A program made the translations under genes and the position numbers. The notes beneath the pieces were generated by a model that was not told where the DNA came from, made no database searches, and was given only the letters and a program-made list of their open reading frames with translations. Shown piece after piece: positions 45,905 to 55,744 of a DNA stretch of 64,000 nucleotides (position 1 is the stretch's first letter; the number at the start of each line of letters is the position of its first letter). Source of the stretch: Agrypnia vestita (lineage: Eukaryota; Arthropoda; Insecta; Trichoptera; Phryganeidae); contig JADDOH010002013.1 of NCBI GenBank assembly GCA_016648135.1, positions 17,210-81,209 on the forward strand. Reading direction: 5' to 3'.

Positions 45905-47825
45905 TAAATAAAAATATATTACTTACTTCTCATCAAGAAATGAAATAATTGTTTTACTACCTACACTAGAACCATCTATCAGAGTCAAAAATTATTCGAC
46001 GTCCCAAATTTTTCCTAAAAAAATTGGACGTAGTTATTGCACTTATAAATTTTTTTATTATCATTATCAATATTGGGGGGGCTTTGGTTAATATTAATAA
46101 ATTAACAAATTATTTTTAAAGTTTTAAAATGGCGGAGCTACGTGCAGTCCCGCAAAGGTCCTTCTCTGTGACGCGGCAAATAAACATGAAAAAAGTTTAT
46201 TTTTTTCTTGTTAAATGATGTAATGTCTGTGATGTAGCGTATCGAAAAAAAGATTTTTTTATGCAAAAGGGATCAATTTGAAAATAGTTTAAATTTTTTC
46301 CTAATAGAATATACGTCAAAAATTCATAATAATCAAACGGCACATCTTATCAAAAAATCTTACGTTACAACCTCGATAATTTAATTGGTATGATGTGTTC
46401 AAAATTTGAACAAAATTAGTCTCATATTTTGTGAGATCATTTCCAAAAGTCTGAAAAAGAGTTTCGAGAAAAATATAATTAAATTCGTTAAAAAAATAAT
46501 TTAATTCGTTTAAAAATTCGCTTCCCACGCTAGAAATTCCTGGAATATTTTTAGAATTTTTAAATGAGTGTTGACTCAAATTATATTTAGAACTTCGAGC
46601 TGTAAGAAAAATAAAAATAAATCTATTTTTTTTAATTTTCAAGTCAAACTTTCAGTCTAAAGTAAAAAAGTAAAGTACATTAGGGAAACTTTATTCAAAA
46701 TTTTAAATAAAATTATTTCACTCCAAAAACATTTTTTCCCTCCCTACATCCGGTTCCCTGAAAGAAAATATCGGAGAAAGAAAACGTTTTCCGCTATCGC
46801 TGACATAAAATAGATTTATAATAGACATTGTTTGGAAAACGTTATGAAAAACATTTGATAAGATAACTTTGGACATTAGACACATAAATGAGGTCTATTG
46901 CCCGGGCATTATAAAATCCTGAAGTTGCTCGCACGCCGCTTTCTCCAAACTATTTTCGAAATTTGAAATTAGGACTTTGCCATGTGACTGATCGAAATAA
47001 GATTTCGCACCGCGGAGTGGAATGTGCCGACCGTCAACACTCTACAGATCCGTGGAAATGTTTATGGTGAATCGATTAAATTCAAGGCATTCTTACTTAT
47101 ATTGCGTAAGTTTAATAATTTTACAAGTCACTTTCACTTAAGATATTTTTGTTTCATAATTTACAAGTTACGATTATTGCAGTTAATTATGCGCTAGTTT
47201 ATGAAATGAATTTTGACAAACTTCTTTACTTTGGACTAAACTTAAGGATTATAATCCCGGAGCATTTTTCCAAACCCGGGATTGTGGGATTAAGGCTATA
47301 AGTAAATAGAAAATAAGAATAAAAATGAAAATATGCAGTAAAGTACAATACGAGTTATTTATTAAAATTTAGGCACTTATTAAACTAAACAAATGTATTA
47401 TTATTAGCGCAGTACTTTTTTACCGTTCTGAATGTTATGTTATATTGTAATGATTTTAAAAATTTTAAAAATTTATAATCATCGTCGCACACAAGTTTAA
47501 TCTCCTCTACCTATATTATTAATATAATCCCACAAAGTACCTACGTAATTTATATAACCTTCATTACATGCATAATATTATGCAACAAAACTATATTTTT
47601 GTAGGTTATAAATATAATTATTTAAACAAGTGTCAACCAAATCAATATAAAGATTATTAACAAACCTAACTATATCAAAATTAAGCAACAAATTTGTTTT
47701 TCGTTTATCAAGAATAGAATCTAATTGTTGAACAAATCAGCCACAAATTCTTAATCAAACATATAAACGGTCTCTACATACGAGTATACTGTCGGATCTG
47801 AAAATATCAATTTTCGTTTGACTGT
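45905..47825. other. AT-rich stretch, nothing recognised
   Basis: No gene, repeat copy or RNA was identified. A CCCGGGATTGTGGGATT patch near 47275 recalls motifs at 52370-52430. Confidence 0.4.
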
Positions 47826-47829
47826 CTTA

Positions 47830-47974
47830 GGCCCTGCTGTTTCAAGTTCGATCAAAGTAAGCGGTCGATTAAAGCATAGATTTTTACGAAAACGGATCGT
47901 CTGATTGGTGGAGAACGTAAAAATCTATGCTTTAAAAGAACGCTTACTTTAATCCAACTTGAAACAACAGGCCC
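47830..47974. mobile_element. Palindromic MITE M1 (145 bp, TTA duplication)
   Basis: The whole element folds back. The left half (GGCCCTGCTGTTTCAAGTT, AAAGTAAGCG, TTAAAGCATAGATTTTTACG) is the near-exact reverse complement of the right half, around a ~25-bp centre. TTA lies on both sides (47827-47829 and 47975-47977). A three-base TWA duplication suggests PIF/Harbinger mobilisation. M2 at 59592 is a second copy. Confidence 0.8.
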
Positions 47975-47989
47975 TTAAGCTATCAAATT

Positions 47990-48345
47990 TACTCTATAAT
48001 GTGATGCAAAACAGGGCAATGAAAATCATATTAAAAAAAGTAAATATACCAGAATTGAAGAAATGAGAAAAGCACTCAACTGGATGGAAATTTTAAAAAA
48101 TGCTTATTTATAACGTTCTCATATTTATACATAAAATATTTTTTGAACAAAATTATTGAAAATAGTGATATACATACATATAAAACCAGAAATAGGAATA
48201 GAATAAGATTAGCATATAAGAAAAAAGTATATACACAGAATTGTCTGATGTACAGAGGTGTTAAAATATACGATGAGATGCCAGAAAACGTGAATTATAA
48301 ATAAGATGAATAAATTTAAAAAAAATGTAATAATTATTGTAAAAA
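47990..48345 (+). pseudogene. LINE C-terminal fragment, copy 1
   Basis: Across frames, MQNRAMKIILKK, ALNWMEI, LIYNVLIFIHKI, NRNRIRLAYKKK-type and NCLMYRGVKIYDEMPENV pieces match the end of Jockey/CR1-type reverse transcriptase ORFs (QNRAMRIIL, LIYNVLIFIYKI, KxYNELPE). The 3' untranslated part resumes at 49405 after two family C copies. A second copy is at 62370-63311. Confidence 0.65.
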
Positions 48346-48349
48346 AACT

Positions 48350-48881
48350 AAGCCATAAAAACCAAGTTTTTACTATACTCCCTTTCTTTGTAAAATAAAA
48401 CAACAATTAAAGACGAATTAAAACATACATCATAACACTAAACTTACAGTAATTTAATATATTTCTAAAAATGTCAGATGTTTTGAGCTTTGACAAGACA
48501 CTTCATGCTTTGAATATTAAATTCTAAAAACATTTGTCAGTCAATTTAGATTTTCGAAATTCGTAGTGAAGTACCTATTATGTATACTGACGGAGTAATT
48601 CAAATTTAGAAAATATTCTGCGACGTTATCGAGCCGCCGTTTCTAATAATCAAACTTTTGTAATGATTCCAATTAGAAAAATCTATTAAAAATTTGAAAA
48701 ATCTAAAATTATACTATAATTATTATTATTTTTTAACGAAAATTTGATAGATCTTCTTGATCGTCGCGACGAGTCTGCTTGCAAAGTATCAGCTCGATTG
48801 GATCACGGGAAAATGGTCAAATAGTTTTTTCGACGGCAAGCCGGCAAGCAAGCAGACGCCACGAGTTAAAAGAAAGGAAGT
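48350..48881 (+). mobile_element. Family C element, copy 2 (left unit of a head-to-tail dimer)
   Basis: A full-length C unit starts AAGCCATAAAAACC and ends AAAGGAAGT. Eight A-rich bases (AAAAAAGT) separate it from the next unit. Confidence 0.8.
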
Positions 48882-48889
48882 AAAAAAGT

Positions 48890-49404
48890 AACCCATAAAA
48901 ACCAAGTTTTTATTATACTCCCTTTCTTTGTAAAATATAACAACAATTAAAGACGAATTAAAACATATAAGATAACACCAAACTTACAGTAATTTAATAT
49001 ATTTATAAAATGTCAGATGTTTTGAACTTCATGCTTTGAAGATTAAATTCTAAAAACATTTGTCAGTCACTTTAGATTTTCGAAATTCGTAGTGAAGTAC
49101 CTTTTATGTATACCGACGGAGTAATTCAAATTTAGAAAATATTCCGCGACGTTATCGGGCCGCGTAGCTAGTAATCAAACTTTTGTAATGATTCCAATTT
49201 GAAAAAAATTTAAAAATTTGAAAAATTCAAAATTGTATTATAATTATTATTATTTTTAACTAAAATTTGATGGATCTTCTTGATCGTTGCCACGGGTCTG
49301 CTTGCAAAGTTTCAGCTCGATTGGATCACGGGAAAAGGGTCAAAAATCGATCCAAAGTTTTTTCGACGGCAAGCCGGCAAGCAGACGCCACCAGTAAAGG
49401 GAGT
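48890..49404 (+). mobile_element. Family C element, copy 3 (right unit of the dimer)
   Basis: It starts AACCCATAAAAACC and ends AAAGGGAGT, followed by AAAATAGT. The homologous LINE at about 63133 reads TGTAAAAATAGTTAAAATG without any insert, so the pair entered the LINE 3' region. Confidence 0.8.
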
Positions 49405-49580
49405 AAAATAGTATAGAATTGTAGAGCATAAGATATATTATTAATTATAGATTGTACCATAGATTAGATTAGATGTAAATGTAAATATATAGATTATTAT
49501 GGATAGTATATTAGTAACAGATTTAAAAATATAAAGTGTTAAATACTAGTTAATATACAAATTGTAATATTAACTAACTT
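49405..49580 (+). mobile_element. LINE 3' end with terminal hairpin, copy 1
   Basis: It shares the TATAGATTGTA, AAATATAAAGTG-like and final GTTAATAT-acaaattgta-ATATTAAC hairpin (about 49551-49577) with the copy at 63280-63308. The conserved 3' hairpin could be the recognition structure for the element's reverse transcriptase. Confidence 0.6.
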
Positions 49581-49989
49581 AAGAAATAAATAAAAAATAT
49601 AATGTTTAAAAAAGTTTAATTTTGCTTTATATTTGCTGTTTTTTTTTAAATGGATGGTTTAAGATTAAGACATTTAGTGACACATTTAGTTTTAAAAATA
49701 ACCGACAGGAAATTATTAAGATTTCGGTGTCTTATTTTTAAGAATTGTCGAAATATGTTCTTAAGAAAGTTATCGATACTCGACGGCTTCTCAGTTTACG
49801 ACCAATGGCCGTTTCTTCATCGGACGACACGACACGACACGACACAACACAACGACAGTACTCGACGACACGACCTCGGCAGCTACATTCTTCATTTGAC
49901 CGACACCGACCCAACACGACACATGACGGCTTCACAAGTTCAGAGTAAGCCTGACATGGGAGCGATGGCAGCTTGTAACAAATTGTATT

Positions 49990-50210
49990 TATTATATTTA
50001 AGACGCAAAAAAGAAATTTATGAAACGGTTTAGGGGGCATCCAATTATTAAAATGAGATATTTAGATGGCGTGTTCTACAATTTATTTGAAAAACTAACT
50101 GATGACCCGGACAAGTTTTTAAATTATTAAAGACACCTTTGATTATTTACTAATGAACCTGATCGAGGACATTCGAAAACAAGACACTAACTTCAGAATG
50201 GCAATCTCCC
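49990..50210 (+). pseudogene. Harbinger transposase N-terminal fragment, frameshifted
   Basis: It is nearly identical in DNA to 14339-14558 but lacks 11 bp (TTCCGTATGAC) at about 50129 and has other small losses, so the frame is broken. The DDE domain is absent. Confidence 0.75.
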
Positions 50211-50215
50211 CATTA

Positions 50216-50401
50216 TTAATTTCTACATATATATCTATCTAAAAATTCACAGACTTCAACCCAACATTTATCTCTTAAAATTTTATTTTTACTGTCTTCT
50301 GTTGTTTTATCCCAGAGACTGGGTTTTGACTCCACTCTTTCAATAAGTGTAACGACATCATATTTAAAAGCCATAATGAAAAAAACGCAATTCCTCCGCA
50401 C
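50216..50401 (-). pseudogene. Harbinger MADF/Myb-like protein, N-terminal fragment
   Basis: The open frame reads MAFKYDVVTLIERVESKPSL then WDKTTEDSKNKILRDKCWVE. LIExVxxxPxLWDKxxxxYKNxxxxxxAW is the start of a MADF (Myb/SANT-like) DNA-binding domain. Autonomous Harbinger elements encode such a protein beside the transposase; it brings the transposase to DNA and the nucleus. The likely start is the inner MAF (about 50374), with upstream codons fortuitous. Only about 50 residues survive. Confidence 0.7.
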
Positions 50402-50819
50402 GCGCCAAATAAATAATGAGAGCCGCGATCACGCCACTACATGGAAGTCTGCGTGTGTACACAATACAAACATAAAGTGTCGGCCCGACACCAGTGGGAG
50501 ACTTGATGTCCACGATATGTCGTGGACGATAACGACACGTCGCTGTCGTGTCGGGCCCGTGAGACAGCGCGCTGTACAGTTTCATAGAATTATGCGTCCA
50601 CTGATGTCGTTGTGTCGTGTCGTGTGTCGTGTCGTCCGATGAAGAAACGCTCAATATGAGACGCAGCAGAAAATGCTCTTTCGGGCTTTGTGGGAGGAAT
50701 GCATTATTTATCAAGCATTTATATATTTTTTTCAGAATAGGGACCTCGAATTGCAATTCGACGGATGTATATTTGGCCTTAATTCATGTCAAAATTAAAT
50801 TAAATGAGAAAAATTGCAT

Positions 50820-51065
50820 AAAATTCATATTAAAATTCAGCCAACTCTACATCTACTCTACAGTGAAGTGGGACCCACCACAGACCCAGGGCCGTTTTAC
50901 GAGCAAAAGCTCCCTTATCGGCCCTACACTTTCGCCATCCAGTTTGGCATTGTTTTAATGCTAAAGCAGCTTCCTCGCTACGCCGCTGATGATGCGAGCA
51001 CTCGTGCGACGCGGCGAGGAAACTGCACTAACCACTTCACTGTCCCTGGGGTGCGTTACGAAAAA
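50820..51065 (+). other. GC-richer unexplained block
   Basis: This 245-bp patch is clearly richer in G+C than its flanks and gives an open frame (EVGPTTDPGPFYEQKLPYRP..., ending FTVPGVRYEKQF). No family is recognised. It could be an exon, a repeat or a retroelement scrap. Confidence 0.25.
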
Positions 51066-51860
51066 CAATTTATTCAATGAAAATAACAAAACATAAAAAC
51101 AAAATCACAAGTAAATAACAAAATATAAACAAAAGCAGAGAAATACAAAGAAAAGAAAATAGCAAAGCATAAATATCAAATATCAGAAAATAACAAAGCA
51201 TGAATATAAATAAAGCAAAATAAGGTAAAATATAGAAGATACAACAAAATACATAAATACATAGTATGCAAAGGAAGAGTAATATATAATGTGTGTGGAA
51301 TATATGAATGAGTATTGAAAAATACATGGGTGACAGCTAATCAGGAATGAGAAATAATTACAAAAATTGCACCGTAGAGACAGTATCGAGTGCAAATAGT
51401 CACTACCCTACGGGAAAAGAAAGAAAATAAAAATAAAATACATCACAAACATACAAGGACTCGCCAGTCCGGAAAACCACTGCCGGCAGACAACAACCTT
51501 GGTAGTAAAGCAAACTAATAATATTACAATTAAAAATATATTTTTTAAAAAAATCAGTTAAACAGCTGGTAAAAAGAAGCGGCTGGTAATACGCAGAATA
51601 AAAAAGCATAATTAACAGTATACATCCAATATGAAAATAATGTGTAAAACAATAGAAATCAAGAGTAGCGGTAAACAAAATAATGTTAAAAGAAAAAAGA
51701 AATGTGAATAGTAAAATTCTAAATGAAAGTAAATAAATTGAATAGCAAAAAAAGAAATAGTAGCAAGAGAGAGAACGGAAACAAAATGAGAGCATAAAAT
51801 GTTGATAATGGCTAGTAAAACGTATATAACTGACAGAGAGTGAGCAAGAAAAACCAGTAC
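51066..51860 (-). other. Probable 3' untranslated part of a non-LTR element
   Basis: This T-rich (minus strand) sequence without coding signal follows the C-terminal retroelement fragment on the same strand. Its lower end was not fixed. Confidence 0.35.
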
Positions 51861-51867
51861 ATAGCGG

Positions 51868-52113
51868 TTACACTCCAGGGGGAGGCCCCCTGAGGATTTC
51901 CCAACGAGAGACCCACACCCGAATAAAGGATCTGAAGTAAGACAGGTTGTTCGCATTTCTCACAAAATCCGAGTTTACGAAGGAAAATCCACCTATATCC
52001 CTTCTTAAGTCCTCTCGACAATCATTAAGAATAGGGCACTCTTTTGATAGGTGCTCAGGTGTCTGCCTCACGCGACTGCAGGTACACCAGGGGTCACTAG
52101 CAAGTCCCAAGTC
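51868..52113 (-). pseudogene. Non-LTR retrotransposon C-terminal fragment (R1/Jockey/I-like)
   Basis: The minus frame reads ASDPWCTCSRVRQTPEHLSK then ECPILNDCREDLR. The C-x-C, QT-EHLL-ECP pattern is the cysteine/histidine knuckle after the reverse transcriptase in R1-, Jockey- and I-type LINEs. It is followed by a short tail ending GPPPGV. The upstream RT is missing. Confidence 0.6.
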
Positions 52114-52364
52114 ACATCTACTCTACAACTAAATTTAAAAATAATATTACGTTATGCCTGCAGATTCAGACACAACTAATGAATCGACCGACCAACATAG
52201 TCACGACTCGAGCCGCATTTTATTTCACTTACGTCTGTGTGCAAGTGGAACAGAGCGCGGCCGGATCGGCACACAGCGCGCCAGCACATTTAGTAATGCT
52301 GGGACACACGGGACGCTGTTCTCTTTTAAAATTATTTTTTAGATTGCTCCTGTGATTGAGGTTT

Positions 52365-52435
52365 ATCAATCCCGGGATTTCGGGACCAGAGAAATATATC
52401 CCGGGATTCAGGGTCCCGGGATCATAATCTCTAAC
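52365..52435. repeat. Three CCCGGG-centred palindromes
   Basis: AATCCCGGGATT, ATCCCGGGATT and TCCCGGGA occur at about 52371, 52398 and 52423. Motifs of this kind are common near the ends of hAT-like MITEs, but no element boundaries are visible. Confidence 0.5.
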
Positions 52436-52439
52436 TACA

Positions 52440-53460
52440 CTGCTTAGAAATACCTGTAGGTAAATATTTAAGTTATACCTCAACATGTGTATGCACGCAC
52501 ATGTACACTTTCCTCAAACGTCGTGTAGGTGTATGGTGAAAGAAAAAAATAAGCTACTTGGGGGTAAATGATGTGGCGAGTAATTTGTTAGGGTTGGAAC
52601 GGCATAATGTTAAAGTGATATATGGGTGGAAACATATTTATGGGTGAGTAGGTGGAAGGTGAGAACAGGGTAGCTAAGGTTTATTCACATAAATTAGGAG
52701 AGGTAAAGGGGCACCTGATAATCAGTAAAATACAATTCAAGTACAACTCAAAGCCTTTTAATTTAATTAAAATTTAACGGCTTAAATGGGCGCCCTTTCA
52801 TTTATTTACATTTGATGAGTATAAAATTGTTTCAAAGAATACCATTAGTTCATTTACAATATGATTTCAAAAAATACCAAAAATGTTATACATAATTATT
52901 TCAATTGATGGTGGTAAAATATGTTTAATTAAATTTAATTAAAAACATACACATGACTTGCACATATAAAAGGTTAAATACAGAACAGATAAAGTTCGCG
53001 AACATACGCTATAAGTGACACGTTTGATGTTTTTGAAATCGACCAAATTATTGTTATTTTATTTTTAATTTTTAACATACAGATTTATAACAAGACTTTA
53101 ATGGTGTATTATTGCGAGATTAAAATGACAATTAGGTTACTGAATATATTTTTTATGGTTGAGAAATTAAAAACTATGTGAAATCACCGCGAGGTTACCG
53201 AGGTGTATCGTGCGACAAACAACAATTAACCGTAACCGTTAGCGTAACCGAATATTACGAATTTTGTTTATGGTAGGCATACAACCTTTTCCACTCGTGC
53301 CATTTTTTCTCAGAACCAAAAAGCTACTCTGACTGAAAATTTTAAGTATACTTTTTATTTAAAAATGAAAAAAAAAATTGCTTCATTACTTTTGGGGCAC
53401 TCCGTGTAATAATTCATATGACCATTCGATTTTTGGTACAGTTTGCAAAAAATATTATGC
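52440..53460. other. AT-rich stretch, nothing recognised
   Basis: It may include 3' untranslated sequence of the piggyBac relic that ends at 53468. No other feature was seen. Confidence 0.4.
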
Positions 53461-53467
53461 TAAAATA

Positions 53468-54267
53468 TTACGCTAAATCACGCATTAAGTAACTTTGCCC
53501 TCCTTCTCTATCAGAACCGCAAACGAACCAATCCCTATATTTTTTCTGCGCATTGGGAAATATTACGTGTAGATTGACGTGATTTAACCGCTGTTCTGGA
53601 TCTACCGAATGTCTTCCTTTTGTTGTTTTTACACCTTCTCTATAATTTCCAACCAGTTGAATAATTAGCCTATCCACAAATTGAAGATGACTCATTGGTT
53701 TTTCATTTTTTTAATCTTATTTTCCTTGTGCAAAATATAAGCATTTACAACCGAAATTTCTAAACCCCAAAAAAAGAGCTTGCGCCACCATTTCAAAGTT
53801 TTCCTTAGGAAGCAGTATGTCGAAGTATAATGGTCTCTTCTATCGACAGCTCCCATATATCTCGTATAATTTATCAACACAACTTCTAGCCTGACGATGT
53901 CTTCTTCGATTCCACCTTTTTTTATTCTTTTTACTATAGTTGATTCGTTAGAATACCAATTGCTTAGCATTGTCACTACCCTTTTATCTTTCCAAACTAG
54001 AAACATAACATCATCACTTCCATATGCTATTATTTCGCCTGGTTTTAATTTTGGTTTTTTGATATCTGTTGGCAAATTTTTTTTATTCGTCATAATTGTT
54101 CCTGTTAAATGTGTTTTTAACTTCAACAATTCATCAGAAAGCGGAAGACTGGTATAAAATCGATCGATGAAGATATGGTCACCTTTTGATTCTGGAATGG
54201 AACACAATAAATTGCTATACAATTGCAAAACTATTCTGGACGTAAATTGCAGATCAGGTCTTATCAA
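53468..54267 (-). pseudogene. piggyBac-family transposase relic (C-terminal two thirds)
   Basis: The frame 54267-53692 contains LLCSIPESKGDHIFIDRFYT (DNF/DRFYTS motif with a catalytic Asp), LPLSDELLKLKTHLTGTIM, NKKNLP, IIAYGSDDVMFLVWKDKRVV, TMLSNWY, INYTRYMGAVDRRDH (another catalytic Asp region) and KWWRKLFFWGLEISVVNAYI. This is the DDE_Tnp_1_7 fold in order. A +/-1 frameshift near 53695 moves the C-terminus into the next frame (MSHLQFVDRLIIQLVGNYRE). The first third is cut off at 54267 by a Jockey-like relic. The protein cannot be made intact. Confidence 0.9.
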
Positions 54268-54660
54268 TTTCTCAGTTGTGAGTTAGCCGTAATACGGAAT
54301 AAATGTATATATATATATATATATACATTTATGGGGAGGAGCCCCCAGGACCATCTTGGGTCTCCTGATTCTCTCGGGAATGTTCTCATCGTAGCGCGAG
54401 TGTTGATAGTGGGGTTATGGTGGGTAGGGATGCCTGCATAAAAACGCCTGGCCAAGTCTGTGATGTGGTCTTGTATAGGCGGGATGCCTGAGTCATGATG
54501 TAGTTGTGTGATCCTGATCCAACGCGGCGCATTCAGTGCTAGCCGAATGGCTTTGTTTTGCAGGATCTGTAGTCTGCTTGTGTGTGCGTGCAGCGTGGCC
54601 CCATGTGGGGGCTGCATATGTCATGATGGGCCGGACTATGGCCTTGTAGGAGCCCGGTGA
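54264..54660 (-). mobile_element. Jockey-like LINE 3' fragment inserted in or beside the piggyBac relic
   Basis: The minus frame reads TSRLQILQNKAIRLALNAPR then WIRITQLHHDSGIPPIQDHI and ITDLARRFYAGI. RLQxxQNKxLRLALxAPxxxxxxxLHxxxxIPxIxDxI is the Jockey-type RT C-terminus. It ends in an (AT)n stretch at 54303-54326, presumably its 3' tail region, immediately next to the truncated transposase. Confidence 0.75.
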
Positions 54661-54780
54661 CCACATTCGCTTTACAAAATTTTACGCTTAAAAATATGAC
54701 AGTCAAACAGATTTAACAATATGCATAATATAACGGCCGTATTCTGAAAATAACAAGATTGTTACTTTGGTATTTGTTCC

Positions 54781-55046
54781 CCCAACACTCAAAAATACAT
54801 AAAACGTAGATTTACGACAGTCCGCCTAATTCGGTGACTACTACCCAACACTCAAAAATACACAAAACGTAGATATACGACAGTCCGCCTAATTCGGTGA
54901 CTACCACCCAACACTCAAAAATACACAAAACGTAGATATACGACAGTCCGCCTAATTCGGTGACTACCACCCAACACTCAAAAATACACAAAACGTAGAT
55001 ATACGACAGTCCGCCTAATTCGGTGACTATCACCCAACACTCAATA
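54781..55046. repeat. 63-bp minisatellite, four units plus a part
   Basis: CCCAACACTCAAAAATACA recurs at 54781, 54844, 54907, 54970 and in part at 55033, exactly 63 bp apart with only one to four changes. The near identity suggests recent expansion. The minus frame is open through it (21-residue unit), which is a consequence of the period being a multiple of three. Confidence 0.95.
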
Positions 55047-55308
55047 GACGGGGCGTGCCCCCTGTAATTACTTAAATAATTAACACTTAAGACTTTTGCA
55101 ATTGTATATATGAACTTTAGATGTGAATCTAAATGATCTAATTAGTGTTATAGAGGAGAGTATGTACTGAAGTGATTTATAAATAATTGTCATTAAAAAC
55201 CCAAAACAAGAAGCAGAAATTATGTGTGTTATGTCTAAATATAATACGATGATGCAATATCACTTTTCAACACCCAACTGTTGCGCGGTAATAGATTTTA
55301 AACTATTT

Positions 55309-55744
55309 AATAACCAAATTAATTAATCAATTAGAAAGACATATAGAAAAATCTAATTCACGAAAAAATATTAGGTTACTACTGGGATTCGAACCCAGGT
55401 CACCTCCTTTCCGGGGCCGGTGCTCTGACCACTAAGCTATAGCAACCCTCTATGTTTCCGTGAATATATCGACCTTATATGTAGTTCTTATTTTTATTAA
55501 TTGATTAATTTTTTTTATTTTTGTCCATAGAGCAATCCACTTTTTTGATACGGTAGTTGAAATTACTTTGCAATGCCACCGCTAGATGGACGCCATGATT
55601 AATTGAATAATTCATATTTTTTCGTGAATTAGATTTTTCTGTATGTCTTTCTAATTGATTAATTAATTTGGTTATTAAATATTTCACAGAACTTTGTTCT
55701 GAAAAATTACAACTTCACAAATATGAATGTGTTCTTGAATATAT
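55309..55744 (-). mobile_element. Inverted-repeat element F1 with central tRNA-like sequence
   Basis: Two 63-bp arms (55309-55371 and 55614-55676) are exact reverse complements but for one base. Between them, on the minus strand, lies a 72-nt tRNA-like sequence (55375-55446). A 68-bp tail (55677-55744) follows the right arm. The unit is flanked by 19-bp direct repeats AATAGATT-TAAACTATTT (55290-55308 and 55745-55763, one mismatch), and E1 shows the site unoccupied. A duplication that long points to target-primed retroposition, as for SINEs, although long terminal inverted repeats are a DNA-transposon feature. F2 at 45.6 kb is a second member. Confidence 0.75.
55375..55446 (-). tRNA. tRNA-like sequence (probably pseudo-tRNA, anticodon position CGG)
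   Basis: On the minus strand, GTTGCTA pairs with TAGTAAC as a 7-bp acceptor stem. GCT/AGC forms a short D-stem, CTGGG/CCCAG encloses TTCGAAT as a perfect T-arm, and TTC falls at standard positions 54-56. A- and B-box promoter sequences are good. The anticodon stem CCGGC does not pair with AGGAG, and position 33 is C instead of U, so it is most likely a tRNA-derived internal promoter and not a working tRNA. Confidence 0.6.

Larger units (their letters stand above)
49807..50652. mobile_element. PIF/Harbinger-derived non-autonomous element 2
   Basis: The ends GGCCGTTTCTTCATCGGACG (49807) and the reverse complement of GAGCGTTTCTTCATCGGACG (50652) continue into GACACGACACGAC-type repeats. AAT occurs on both sides (49804-49806 and 50653-50655), a plausible 3-bp target duplication. 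Inside, remnants of the two Harbinger genes converge: transposase N-terminus on the plus strand and a MADF/Myb-like gene on the minus strand. Confidence 0.85.

Noticed and set aside
51070..51395. Membrane-protein-like minus-strand frames rich in Phe, Ile, Leu and Cys
   Set aside because: They are translations of an A-rich plus strand and are best explained as retroelement 3' untranslated sequence.
54812..55033. 73-codon repetitive protein on the minus strand
   Set aside because: It is only the 63-bp minisatellite, whose period is a multiple of three; no start context or family.
55375..55446. Functional tRNA-Pro(CGG) gene
   Set aside because: The anticodon stem does not pair and position 33 is C; its place between transposon-like arms points to a tRNA-derived element.
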